NCBI GenBank assembly: GCA_947292085.1
Contig: CAMYPN010000018.1
Span: 1 to 18,393 of the forward strand
DNA length: 18,393 bases
DNA from: an uncultured Gardnerella sp.
GTDB taxonomy: Bacteria > Actinomycetota > Actinomycetes > Actinomycetales > Bifidobacteriaceae
Direction of reading: 5' to 3'
Positions 6,676 through 14,623 of the stretch are shown piece after piece. The number at the start of each line of letters is the position of its first letter. Position 1 is the stretch's first letter. Position numbers and translations under genes: made by a program. The notes under the pieces are model-generated. The model was not told the DNA's origin, did no database searches, and was given only the letters and a program-made list of their open reading frames with translations.

Positions 6676-8118
6676 TTACTTTATGAAGTCTACGAGCTTT
6701 GAAGCAAGACCTGTATAAGTTCCAGGAGTTAATGCTTTTAGATGAGCAGCAGTGTTCTCGTCGAAATCATGCGAAGCAATAAAATCTTCCACATCTTTTT
6801 TAGAAATTTGGTGACCTCTCATAAGCTCTTTAACCTGCTCGTATGGTTTCTCCATGCCTTGCACTCCAGCAATTTCTTGAGCACGCATAGCAGTTTGAAT
6901 AGGCTCGCCCAATACTTCCCAATTATCATCCAATTCTTGAGCCATTTTCTGCTCATTTGGATGTATAGAATTAAGTCCACCAAGCAAATTATTCAAAGCT
7001 AGTAGAGCGTAACCAAAAGCAGATCCAATGTTTCTCTGAGTTGTAGAATCCGTAAGATCCCTCTGCCAACGACTCTCTGTAAGAGTTGCAGATAACGTAT
7101 CAAACATTGCACACGAAATCTCAAGATTAGCTTCAGCATTTTCGAAACGAATTGGATTTACCTTATGCGGCATTGTAGAAGATCCTGTAGCACCCTTTAC
7201 AGGCACTTGTACGAAAACTCCTCGAGAAATATACATCCAAACATCAACAGCAAGATTGTGAAGAATATGATTGATGTGACTTACTGTACCGTAAAGCTCA
7301 GCCTGCCAATCGTGACTTTCAATCTGAGTTGTAAGAGGATTAAAAGTAAGACCCATTCTGTTAGTAACAAACTCTTGAGCAATACCAAGCCAATCAGCTT
7401 CTGGGAAGGCAGCCAAGTGCGCTCCATAAGTTCCTGTAGCACCATTTAACTTACCTAAATACTCTTGAGCATCTAAACGCTTCTGCTGTCTAAGTAAACG
7501 GTACGCAAATACTGCAAGTTCTTTTCCTAAAGTAGTAGGGGTTGCAGGCTGACCGTGAGTTAAAGAAAGAAGTGGCATCTCACGATATTCCTGCGCTTTT
7601 TGCGTTAGGAAATCAACAATTTTATTCAAATTCGGCCTATAAACGTTTTCTACTGCATTTTTCACGCAACGAGCAATGGAAAGATTATTAATATCTTCGC
7701 TTGTGCAAGAAAAATGAACTAACGTTTTGAGATTAGATAACTGTGTTTCGTGACCTAATTTCTTTTCTGCCTCATCTAAAGCATCGTCAATGTAGTATTC
7801 AACTGCTTTAACATCATGGTGAGTAATAGCTTCATGAGCAGCATGGCGAGCAATACCATCCTTATCAAAAGTCTCAGGAATATTACGCAAATACTCACAC
7901 TCTTCTTCACTAAGTGGCTTAACGCCATCAACGATAGGAGAGTAGCCATTTGCTTCGTAACCATTTGCAAGAAGAATCATCCATTCGACTTCTACTCGCA
8001 TTCGTTCACGATTTAACGCTGGTTCACTAAGATATTCCACAAGATCAACAGTCTGATTATGGTAGCGTCCGTCAAGTGGAGTAAGAGCAATTGCAGGAGA
8101 AATATCAGTAAGCTTCAT
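6676..8118 (-). CDS. purB: adenylosuccinate lyase
   Basis: Fumarase/aspartase-superfamily enzyme acting twice in purine synthesis: it releases fumarate from SAICAR and from adenylosuccinate to give AICAR and AMP. The 480-residue protein begins with ALTPLDGRYH (11-20), as in the E. coli-type PurB group. It carries TSEDINN (139-145), LTHGQPATPT with the catalytic His188 (186-195), and the superfamily signature GSSTMPHKVNP (312-322), whose flexible serine loop supplies the catalytic base. Length is as expected and no break is visible. The ATG at 8118 has no good ribosome site; TGTAAT at 8133-8128 (minus strand) is a possible -10 nine nt before it, so the leader may be very short. Only 51 nt separate it from the hydrolase gene, without a terminator, so read-through is also possible. 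Confidence 0.96.
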   Translation of the reverse strand: MKLTDISPAIALTPLDGRYHNQTVDLVEYLSEPALNRERMRVEVEWMILLANGYEANGYSPIVDGVKPLSEEECEYLRNIPETFDKDGIARHAAHEAITHHDVKAVEYYIDDALDEAEKKLGHETQLSNLKTLVHFSCTSEDINNLSIARCVKNAVENVYRPNLNKIVDFLTQKAQEYREMPLLSLTHGQPATPTTLGKELAVFAYRLLRQQKRLDAQEYLGKLNGATGTYGAHLAAFPEADWLGIAQEFVTNRMGLTFNPLTTQIESHDWQAELYGTVSHINHILHNLAVDVWMYISRGVFVQVPVKGATGSSTMPHKVNPIRFENAEANLEISCAMFDTLSATLTESRWQRDLTDSTTQRNIGSAFGYALLALNNLLGGLNSIHPNEQKMAQELDDNWEVLGEPIQTAMRAQEIAGVQGMEKPYEQVKELMRGHQISKKDVEDFIASHDFDENTAAHLKALTPGTYTGLASKLVDFIK

Positions 8119-8169
8119 ACTTGCAAGATTACAGCATCCCCGCGAATCATTGCTATTCTCAAAGTGTTG

Positions 8170-9795
8170 TTATTGCATAACGCCCTGCCACAATGTAGTA
8201 CTTTCCAACTCTCCGTTTATAGTATCTTTAAAATTTTTCTCTTGCGTACGTATAGCTTTAGATCCTAGCCGAGATGCATCATCATAAGCAGCCTCGTGAT
8301 AATGCAAATCGTGAGTAAGAGTTTCCTCTTCCGGTACTGACTCTACTAAAGAACCGAAATTATATTTACCTTTTGGAAGTAAACTACCAGAGCAAATCAC
8401 GCTACCATAATTCGGTTTTATAGAAGATTTATTGACGTAACTAGCATGACCTCTAACAGTAACCCAGTTTTTTCGTGAAGGATTTTCTTTTCCGTCAAGA
8501 TTTGGTACAAGCTCATCATCCATTTCTATGCTCGTTACAGAAATATTTTTAGGAATATGGTGATTAGCAATAGGAGAGCCTGCGGTAATAACATGCTTAA
8601 TGTTGTACTGTTTAGAATAATCACTTGCAATACTTGCGGCTACAATTCCACCTTGAGAATGTCCAATAAGAACTACTGAATCGTTACTTTTTATACCAGA
8701 TTTACGCATTGCTTCTACTACCATTCTTGTACTATCTGCCTGCTTTCTGGTATCACTTCTTATACTCATAACTTCAGCATTTTGCTCCCAGCCAAACGGT
8801 GAATGTGATTTACCGTCTGTTCCAGGAATAGTAACCAACCATGATACATTACCGTCTTTTTTCCTAAAACGTTGAATAGCAATTGTTGCAGCATCAGGAT
8901 TTAATTTTGGAGGTTTTACTCCAAAATTCCCACTACCAAGTTCTGTAAGATTTCTCAAAGCTTGAGATATAGTCCTACCTTCTTCCGGAAATACATTTTT
9001 AGAAGAATTTACAGATTGAGGTATTTTAGTAACTTTCAAAGTATTTCCCTGCATTTTGTTTTTGATAGGCGCACTAATTCTACTTAAAGATTCAGAAGCA
9101 GATCCAACTGAATTTTCCCAATTATTTTTAATAGCATCAGAATTTTTAACTAATTTATTAAATTGCTTACCAGTAATAATATCAAATTGCATTCCTGTTA
9201 CTGCATTTAGTATAAAATTTCTAGATAAGCCTTTCATAACACCTTGCTGCAATGGTGCTGTACTACGAGACCATTTAGAAAAATTCTTAAAACCACTATT
9301 ATTTATACGATCTTTTAATATAGCAACTCCAGCTCCAGCAAAAAACGGAATAGATAATATTGGAATTACGGAAACTGTATTTGACACAATATTGTCAAAT
9401 TTTTCGCGAGAATTCTTCTCAGAATCAGAATACAGGTTATTTGCTCGAATAAGAAGTGAAGCTAAAATTTCTAACCTTTTAGATATTTCATTACAACTTC
9501 TTGCTCGTGAGCTACAAATAGCCGAAGTTAGTATGCTTCCAGTCATTGGAACAACGCATTGCTCATTTCTTCTTAGCTTACTTGTAATGCTATTGCCTAA
9601 ATTCTGTCCACCGTAATTTGCTTGAGTGCTTTCCTTAATTTGCAAACTCGATGCAGCATTCATCCACAAAATACTTAACGAAGAAAGTTCTGAGGCTATA
9701 TTCCTCAATCTACTAGCGCAATTATTGTATGCTTTTTCATCAGCTACAGAAAGTTTTTCCCCACCTGTAACACTTGAAAATACTTTCCAAGGCAT
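8170..9795 (-). CDS. alpha/beta hydrolase with helical N-terminal region (putative WXG-partnered lipase-like protein)
   Basis: A 541-residue protein without signal peptide. The C-terminal part (about 300-505) is an alpha/beta hydrolase: PGTDG (324-328) as probable oxyanion strand, nucleophile elbow IGHSQGG with Ser380, an acidic candidate at Asp426/Asp427 before ELVP, and a histidine cluster HDLHYH (495-500) offering the catalytic His. The first 140 residues look mainly helical, a hydrophobic stretch follows (141-162), and 165-300 is linker-like. This helical-domain-plus-enzyme layout recalls actinobacterial type VII substrates, but no such motif is decisive. AGGGGG just before the ATG supports the start at 9795. 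The gene begins 9 nt after the stop of a small WXG-like gene, so the two form a pair. Parts are very A+T-rich (10 of 60 G+C at 9121-9180). Substrate unknown; esterase or lipase activity is likely from the fold. Confidence 0.78.
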   Translation of the reverse strand: MPWKVFSSVTGGEKLSVADEKAYNNCASRLRNIASELSSLSILWMNAASSLQIKESTQANYGGQNLGNSITSKLRRNEQCVVPMTGSILTSAICSSRARSCNEISKRLEILASLLIRANNLYSDSEKNSREKFDNIVSNTVSVIPILSIPFFAGAGVAILKDRINNSGFKNFSKWSRSTAPLQQGVMKGLSRNFILNAVTGMQFDIITGKQFNKLVKNSDAIKNNWENSVGSASESLSRISAPIKNKMQGNTLKVTKIPQSVNSSKNVFPEEGRTISQALRNLTELGSGNFGVKPPKLNPDAATIAIQRFRKKDGNVSWLVTIPGTDGKSHSPFGWEQNAEVMSIRSDTRKQADSTRMVVEAMRKSGIKSNDSVVLIGHSQGGIVAASIASDYSKQYNIKHVITAGSPIANHHIPKNISVTSIEMDDELVPNLDGKENPSRKNWVTVRGHASYVNKSSIKPNYGSVICSGSLLPKGKYNFGSLVESVPEEETLTHDLHYHEAAYDDASRLGSKAIRTQEKNFKDTINGELESTTLWQGVMQ

Positions 9796-9804
9796 AGTTT
9801 CCCC

Positions 9805-9981
9805 CTAATTTTCAAACATAGCTTGTGCTTGCGAAGCAACGTTTTCTAAATCGTTGCGAAAATATTGAGAAGCAGATCCCTGCCACTCACATAATTCATT
9901 CGAGCGCAATTCAGCTATAATCTTGTACACGCATTCTTTGGTGCGTGGCACTAACCATTCCCATTCGTAAAAATTTGTCAT
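9805..9981 (-). CDS. short WXG100-like protein
   Basis: A 58-residue protein starting MTNFYEWEWL. It is predicted to be two helices around Trp-Gln-Gly (WQG, residues 33-35), with the pattern W-x-G followed by small residues and an aromatic (SASQYF) seen in ESX/WXG100 proteins. Both flanks are shorter than the usual 40 or so residues, so it is a reduced member at best. The YFRND after it also fits YxxxD, but is nearer to WxG than the usual export signal. The ATG at 9981 is preferred over one at 9996 because a good promoter places transcription start at this A and there is no ribosome site for either. The hydrolase gene follows after 9 nt, as WXG100 proteins often precede their partner. Family assignment by motif only; no ESX secretion core gene is in this window. 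Confidence 0.6.
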   Translation of the reverse strand: MTNFYEWEWLVPRTKECVYKIIAELRSNELCEWQGSASQYFRNDLENVASQAQAMFEN

Positions 9982-10016
9982 ATGAGCATTACACACAATT
10001 TTGTGCTAAATGTCAT
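9982..10016 (-). promoter_or_regulatory. promoter giving a predicted leaderless transcript for the WXG-like/hydrolase pair
   Basis: On the minus strand, ATGACA (10016-10011, five of six matches to TTGACA) and TGTAAT (9993-9988, five of six to TATAAT) are separated by exactly 17 nt. Six nt (GCTCAT) then lead to the ATG at 9981, so transcription should begin at or next to the start codon. No Shine-Dalgarno sequence precedes that ATG. Leaderless genes are common in actinobacteria. Confidence 0.65.
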
Positions 10017-10045
10017 TAAAAAAATACCATTGTGGATACAGCCTA

Positions 10046-10087
10046 TTAAAAGCGCAAAAATGGCCATACTAAGCCATTTTTAACGCT
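10046..10087 (-). terminator. terminator of the MoxR operon
   Basis: AGCG (10051-10054) and AAAAATGGC (10056-10064) pair with GCCATTTTT (10073-10081) and CGCT (10084-10087) around an 8-nt loop, with a small internal mismatch. On the minus strand a short T-run (10049-10046) follows. It is about 40 nt after the last gene of the operon and could work in both directions. It separates the operon from the WXG-like gene. Confidence 0.7.
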
Positions 10088-10124
10088 ATTTTGTTTGCAT
10101 TTTTTGAAAAGTTAAAAAATTTTT

Positions 10125-10772
10125 TTACCAAGGCTTTGTACTATTACTGCTGTCTCTTGCAGTCCCAATAGTTTTTCCTTTCTGATTATTAGAATCAGCA
10201 TCATCGCTACTGTCGTCATCAGAGTGTTCGGTATGATTATTATTTTTCAGCAAATTTTCAACTTGATTTCTCTGATTTTTACTTAATTCGGGATTAGATT
10301 TCTCGCTAGCCTGCGGATGATTACTTTGAGAAGACTTGCTTTTATCGTTATTATCCTTAGTAGATTTTTCTGAAGTATCTTCGCTATTTACTATTTTTTT
10401 ACTATTTGAACGTTTTTCGTCTTCAACTTTTTTCTGCAATTCTTTAGTAAACTTTTTAGAAATTTCCGCATTAAGCCTAATGCTTTCCGACAATTCTGGC
10501 AAAAGAATAGCGTAACCTTTAGAAGATGCATCATAAAATTCAGCGTCCGTCTGTTGCTGCTGAATTCTAAGCATATCTTTGTCTACATCCAACTTTTTTG
10601 AAGCTTTAATATTAGCTATAAGACTTCTTGTGGCAGCGTTATACGCATTCTGCGCGCGAAAATTTGTAATAGCAAAGTAGGAGAGTAGTATCGATAAAAT
10701 TGCGCATAATACTGAAATTACGCGAATAAAATTCCTCAATGTCACTTTATGATGCTTTTCTAATTTTGCCAT
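10125..10772 (-). CDS. small membrane protein with long disordered tail, last gene of the MoxR operon
   Basis: A 215-residue protein. A basic start (MAKLEKHHKV) precedes one membrane helix (about 14-37); an alpha-helical region follows (40-118), then a hydrophilic, Ser/Asn/Asp/Lys-rich, surely disordered tail (119-210) ending in SSNSTKPW. Topology is probably N-in with the large part outside. It resembles lineage-restricted bifidobacterial proteins of unknown function; I cannot name a reaction. The ATG at 10772 shares its A with the TGA of the preceding VWA gene and has an excellent ribosome site (AGGAGGTT, 7 nt before the ATG), better than any other gene in the operon, so it may be made in larger amount. 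An ATG 30 nt upstream is rejected because it lacks that site and would overlap the VWA gene further. Confidence 0.8.
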   Translation of the reverse strand: MAKLEKHHKVTLRNFIRVISVLCAILSILLSYFAITNFRAQNAYNAATRSLIANIKASKKLDVDKDMLRIQQQQTDAEFYDASSKGYAILLPELSESIRLNAEISKKFTKELQKKVEDEKRSNSKKIVNSEDTSEKSTKDNNDKSKSSQSNHPQASEKSNPELSKNQRNQVENLLKNNNHTEHSDDDSSDDADSNNQKGKTIGTARDSSNSTKPW

Positions 10773-11899
10773 CACACCAACCTCCTGGATGTAATTACCC
10801 ACGATGCTAGTTCACATAGCACAAGCACAGACGCAATCATCGCACAAGGCCAAACTACCGGTTCAGGGCGCAAACGAGGTTTTGCAGTCTCATTATTTCT
10901 CCACTGTTTTGAAAGAATACTTTTTGCTTCAGAACCTAGATTATGCTGATATTGCGAATAAACATAAGTTCCACTTACTTCATCAGCAATATTTTTCAAA
11001 TTATTCTCATCAAGCTTAGAAATTCCAGGATTGCCTGTAGCTGGATCAATAACCCACTTCTGGCTATTGGTATTTTTGCTATTACTACCAGAACTACTAC
11101 CAGAATTAATAGTTCCGTTTGCCATATCATCAACAGGCTCATCTGAAACAGGAATTTTCTCACCCTGCTTACTACCTACACCAACGATGTAAGAGTGAGT
11201 TAAATAAGCGCGAAGTGGAGAATACGAGCGACGCTTTCTACTAGTCGTCTCTTCACCATCACTTATTAAATACATTACAGTAACATCGTCTGGGTGAGCA
11301 TCATGAATTGATTTAAGCACAAGTAAAGTTTTATTAAGTGGACAGTCAAGACTAGTTCCTGTAGAAATGCCAGTCGGCTCTGTTCTTAAAGCCGAAGCCC
11401 AATTATCAATAGCTTTAGTATCAGGAGTTAAAGGAACATCAACTGAAGTAGTAGATCCAAAACGTATAGCACTAAAACTTGCGTTTGCATAAGCTTTAGT
11501 TATGTCAGACACAATACTGCGCGCAGCTTCTAGACGCTGAATATTTTTATCTTTTGAGTAAGAAGCATCACGCACATTCATAGAACCAGTATTATCAATT
11601 ACAATGATAACGTTTGTAGCACTTACTGCTCTTTGCCACGTAGTACGCATAATACTAGGTGTTAAAGCGCAAGTCATAAGAGTAAAGCAGATTGCTATTC
11701 GTCTTAATTTCATCCCTAAAGTTTCGTCAGAATTAGTTGAATTACTGCGTTTAAAAGAAAACAGCTCATACAAAATTCCAACAGTGAGAAGAAGAATAAG
11801 GATAATCGCAACTGGCCATCCTAAAGTTGGTGAAAACACTAATTTTCCAGCTCCAGGAATATTTCCACTATCTTTCAAGGAAATTGAAGTAAATCTCAT
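10772..11899 (-). CDS. membrane-anchored von Willebrand factor A protein (BatB-like), second VWA
   Basis: A 375-residue protein with hydrophobic segments near 28-48 and 68-84, a VWA domain (about 96-320) and a C-terminal membrane helix (348-370). The metal site (MIDAS) reads DNTGS (Asp102, Thr104, Ser106), so threonine stands where DxSxS has its first serine; further MIDAS candidates are Thr182 (GTS) and Asp214 (ISDGEE). A Ser/Gly/Asn-rich insert (262-280) interrupts the domain. VWA proteins of this layout work with MoxR ATPases, probably as metal-dependent adaptors. The ATG at 11899 is chosen because it forms an ATGA overlap with the previous stop and has AAGGAG 9 nt upstream; an ATG at 11962 is less likely. 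It follows a similar VWA gene, as BatA and BatB do. Confidence 0.88.
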   Translation of the reverse strand: MRFTSISLKDSGNIPGAGKLVFSPTLGWPVAIILILLLTVGILYELFSFKRSNSTNSDETLGMKLRRIAICFTLMTCALTPSIMRTTWQRAVSATNVIIVIDNTGSMNVRDASYSKDKNIQRLEAARSIVSDITKAYANASFSAIRFGSTTSVDVPLTPDTKAIDNWASALRTEPTGISTGTSLDCPLNKTLLVLKSIHDAHPDDVTVMYLISDGEETTSRKRRSYSPLRAYLTHSYIVGVGSKQGEKIPVSDEPVDDMANGTINSGSSSGSNSKNTNSQKWVIDPATGNPGISKLDENNLKNIADEVSGTYVYSQYQHNLGSEAKSILSKQWRNNETAKPRLRPEPVVWPCAMIASVLVLCELASWVITSRRLV

Positions 11900-13023
11900 C
11901 GCTTCATACTCCTTGCTGCAAATAGCCAAATCATAAAACTTAAAATAGTTAGAATAGTCCAAATCCCAGGATCATCACTTAAAGCAGATTGAGTGGATGT
12001 CTGATCGGATCCTGAGTGGCGTTTTTCAATTTCTTTTACTAAAGATTCTATAGAATTATCGCTTTTTAAGGTTAAGAAAGCGCCGCCATATTTTTCGATA
12101 AGACTTTTCATATTTAAACTTGCAGGATTATTTACGCTTTGTTGAGAACCTGAATATAATCCGTCTACTTTAATACGAGCAAGTTGCGTTAAAATTAGCG
12201 CTTTTTGCAAAGTGTAAGTTGGTTTTCCAGATACAACATTATCGGTCGCTAAAACTATGGAAGCAGTTCTGTTGAAACGATTCGCAGCTTTAGTTTCATT
12301 GTGAGCATTTCCGTAAATAAAACCAGGAAGCATAGCTGCGCAACTTACTAAACCGTCACCAATTAGCGATGTGGAGTTTTTTCTATTTTGTGTACCGTCT
12401 AACCAGTCTGAAATCTGCTGATACTGCTTTCTTTGCATATTATCAATACCATTTTGTGATTGCACGCCATCGAGCAAATCTGAAGCATACTTAAGCTGAG
12501 TTTTCACTAAATTATAATCATCAGTAAGAGGGAAAACTGTTCTAGAAGTAGAGTTAAAAATACTCAAACCGATACGTTCACCTTGAAAATGATCAACTAA
12601 ATTCATATATGATCGCAAAACTTCACGATCGTAAGGAAGAGTAGAGCCAGAAACGTCTAAGCATAGCACAATATCTCTCGAACTTGCTTGCTCATTAGCG
12701 TTAAAAACTCTTGCAGGTCTAGCAGCTAAAGCTAGTGTAGAAAGTAAAGTCAAAGAAAGCATTATTGAAGCAAATCTTCTAAGAAGTCTCCATCTTCTCC
12801 AAGCTATACTTGCAAGAATTCCTTGAAGATTATCGTCAAGTGTAAACACATAGTTTTCTTCAGAGTGCACATGTTCTGTGAACTGTTTTGATTTTACGAG
12901 TGACTGCAACCAGCTAGAAGCTAACACTAATAACACAACAATTACAGAAATAACTATGCCGACGAGCAAAACGAGAGGCCAACACCATCTCCAAGGCCAT
13001 AATGATTCAAACAAATTGCTCAT
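11896..13023 (-). CDS. membrane-anchored von Willebrand factor A protein (BatA-like), first VWA
   Basis: A 375-residue protein with membrane helices at about 14-38, 82-101 and 353-371, the arrangement of BatA-type proteins: two N-terminal helices, an external or cytosolic VWA domain, and a C-terminal helix. The MIDAS motif is canonical, DVSGS (Asp123, Ser125, Ser127), with later acidic contributors at Asp223 (IGDG) and Asp261 (ATDN). Such proteins bind Mg2+-mediated partners and pair with MoxR ATPases. The start overlaps the previous stop as ATGA (13020-13023), with AGAGGT about 9 nt before it; the end overlaps the next ATG in the same way. It differs clearly in sequence from the second VWA, so the pair is not a recent duplication. 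Confidence 0.9.
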   Translation of the reverse strand: MSNLFESLWPWRWCWPLVLLVGIVISVIVVLLVLASSWLQSLVKSKQFTEHVHSEENYVFTLDDNLQGILASIAWRRWRLLRRFASIMLSLTLLSTLALAARPARVFNANEQASSRDIVLCLDVSGSTLPYDREVLRSYMNLVDHFQGERIGLSIFNSTSRTVFPLTDDYNLVKTQLKYASDLLDGVQSQNGIDNMQRKQYQQISDWLDGTQNRKNSTSLIGDGLVSCAAMLPGFIYGNAHNETKAANRFNRTASIVLATDNVVSGKPTYTLQKALILTQLARIKVDGLYSGSQQSVNNPASLNMKSLIEKYGGAFLTLKSDNSIESLVKEIEKRHSGSDQTSTQSALSDDPGIWTILTILSFMIWLFAARSMKR

Positions 13024-13556
13024 TTTCGTTTACCTCTCGTTTGCCATCCTTCAAGCAAAGAAAGAACCCACTCTGCTGCCTGATCAACGCTTGCATTTTT
13101 GGCTTGAGTGTTGAAATTTTTATCTGCAAATTCAGGAGGATACAATGCTGCTATAGTTTGACGTAGCTTATCAACACCATTCTTATTCGACCACTTATTT
13201 CGCAAAGAACCAATCTCTAAAAGAGTATGAGACTCAATATTTTCGCCACTCATAATAGAAATATATTCTTTAGCAACAGCAGATAATTTTGCAAACGCCT
13301 CCTCTTTAGTAATAGTTTTATTATGGTATTTAGAAACAATATTATCTATTTTTTCTCTCCAAGCTTTTCTATCGGCATTGTGAGAGTGAGCAGCTTCATC
13401 AGCTATTTTTGAAGCCAAATTTTTAGAGGATACGTGTTTGAATGATAAGTAAATTGCTACTACAGAAATAACAAAAATCAAAATACTTACGAAAACAATG
13501 CCTAAAAGAAGGTAATCGTAATGCGCTTCGTTTTGAATATTTTGTATTTTACTCAT
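13020..13556 (-). CDS. single-pass membrane protein, DUF4381-like position in the MoxR operon
   Basis: A 178-residue protein with a short N-terminus, one membrane helix (about 14-38) and a helical, charged domain. The C-terminal half (85-145) has an alpha-helical pattern ending in IAALYPPEFAD (135-145), comparable to the end of DUF4381 and BatD-tail domains that sit between DUF58 and VWA genes in other MoxR operons. The sequence match is loose, so the name is based on position, size and topology. Residues 158-172 form a last helix. The ATG overlaps the DUF58 stop (ATGA) and has GTGGAG about 8 nt before it. Expected role: a membrane adaptor between the ATPase/DUF58 pair and the VWA proteins. 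Confidence 0.68.
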   Translation of the reverse strand: MSKIQNIQNEAHYDYLLLGIVFVSILIFVISVVAIYLSFKHVSSKNLASKIADEAAHSHNADRKAWREKIDNIVSKYHNKTITKEEAFAKLSAVAKEYISIMSGENIESHTLLEIGSLRNKWSNKNGVDKLRQTIAALYPPEFADKNFNTQAKNASVDQAAEWVLSLLEGWQTRGKRK

Positions 13557-14623
13557 GCGACAACTCCACTTTTACCTTCAGTATTTTGTACCTCACTATT
13601 TAAGTATGAAGTTGATTTAGTAATAAGATGTACTGTTTTTTTGAGAATCTCTTCACTTGATTCAGCGCAAATGTATGTAGCTTTGATTGAAGAAAGAAGA
13701 TCTTGCATATTGTTAAATCTTATTTCGTCACTATTTTCAACCTCTTGCATAATATTCTTGTCTCGCAAAAATGCTGGAACTTTACGCAAAGTGACTCCAT
13801 CAATCAAATCTACTTGCTTTGAAGAATCGAAAGGGTTTAATGCATTAATGTTTATAACAATAAGTACATGAGTTTGCGCAATTTTTCGCAACTTATCATT
13901 ATTTTTGCAAGATAAAGCGTAGTTGTCAGTAACAATAACAATAAGGTTATTATGATTTTTAATGCTTAAAGCAAACGACAGTAAATCATCAATATTTCTG
14001 CTATTATGCAAACTTCTAAGTAGAAGATTGTCTATTTCATGTTCAAAATCCGCAAGACTTTTTGAAGGTTTTAATTGCTCAACTTTCTTGCCATCTACTC
14101 CTACTAAAGAAACAGCGTCATTACGTTTAATGCTCAAGCTTGCAATAAGTAACGCAGCGTTTGATGCAGCTTCATAAAGAGACTCACCAGATACGCAAGC
14201 ACCCCTCATTTGTGTGCTTGTATCTAAAAGTATCCACGTTTTAGACGCGCAGCTTCTTTCCCTAGAAGATACCATCGGCTGACCAGTACGAGCACTAGCA
14301 GACCAATTCATCATTCTCGCTTCATCGCCAGGCTGCCACGAATGTATATCGATAACGTCGCCTGTACCAAATCTTCTTCTGGAAGAGTGATCTCCTTCAA
14401 GCATTCCAATAGATTTTCTTGCAAGAGGCAAATCTGTACTTCTAGTAAGCAATTCAATTCTTCTGCGCACTAAACGAGCAGGCTCAGATAGTACAAGCTT
14501 TTTTGAAGAAATATTCTTTCGTAAAAAACTATTAACCGAGTTAATAGAATTAGAATAATTTCGTTCTAAATCTAAGCTCATACTATTAGCATTACTAGCG
14601 TTTTTTCGGATAGCACCGATCAT
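13553..14623 (-). CDS. DUF58 domain protein
   Basis: A 356-residue DUF58 protein, a VWA-like partner of MoxR ATPases. The conserved block runs RRRFGTGDVIDIHSWQPGD (82-100), then ARMMNWSASARTGQP (102-116), matching the family GD..R.I.W..SAR pattern, and a VWA-like strand WILLDTSTQM (130-139) in which the metal motif reads D-x-S-x-Q rather than D-x-S-x-S. Many DUF58 proteins begin with two membrane helices; none is visible here, so this one should be cytosolic or peripheral. The first 40 residues are poorly conserved-looking. The ATG overlaps the moxR stop (ATGA) with no evident ribosome site of its own, so it depends on translational coupling. Confidence 0.9.
   Translation of the reverse strand: MIGAIRKNASNANSMSLDLERNYSNSINSVNSFLRKNISSKKLVLSEPARLVRRRIELLTRSTDLPLARKSIGMLEGDHSSRRRFGTGDVIDIHSWQPGDEARMMNWSASARTGQPMVSSRERSCASKTWILLDTSTQMRGACVSGESLYEAASNAALLIASLSIKRNDAVSLVGVDGKKVEQLKPSKSLADFEHEIDNLLLRSLHNSRNIDDLLSFALSIKNHNNLIVIVTDNYALSCKNNDKLRKIAQTHVLIVININALNPFDSSKQVDLIDGVTLRKVPAFLRDKNIMQEVENSDEIRFNNMQDLLSSIKATYICAESSEEILKKTVHLITKSTSYLNSEVQNTEGKSGVVA

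Noticed and set aside
9056..9616. Rightward 186-codon open frame inside the hydrolase gene
   Set aside because: It is antisense to a well supported gene, has no ribosome site, and its hydrophobic content follows from the opposite frame.
11900..11962. Upstream start for the second VWA protein
   Set aside because: It would overlap the first VWA gene by 67 nt without a ribosome site, whereas ATG at 11899 has AAGGAG and an ATGA overlap.
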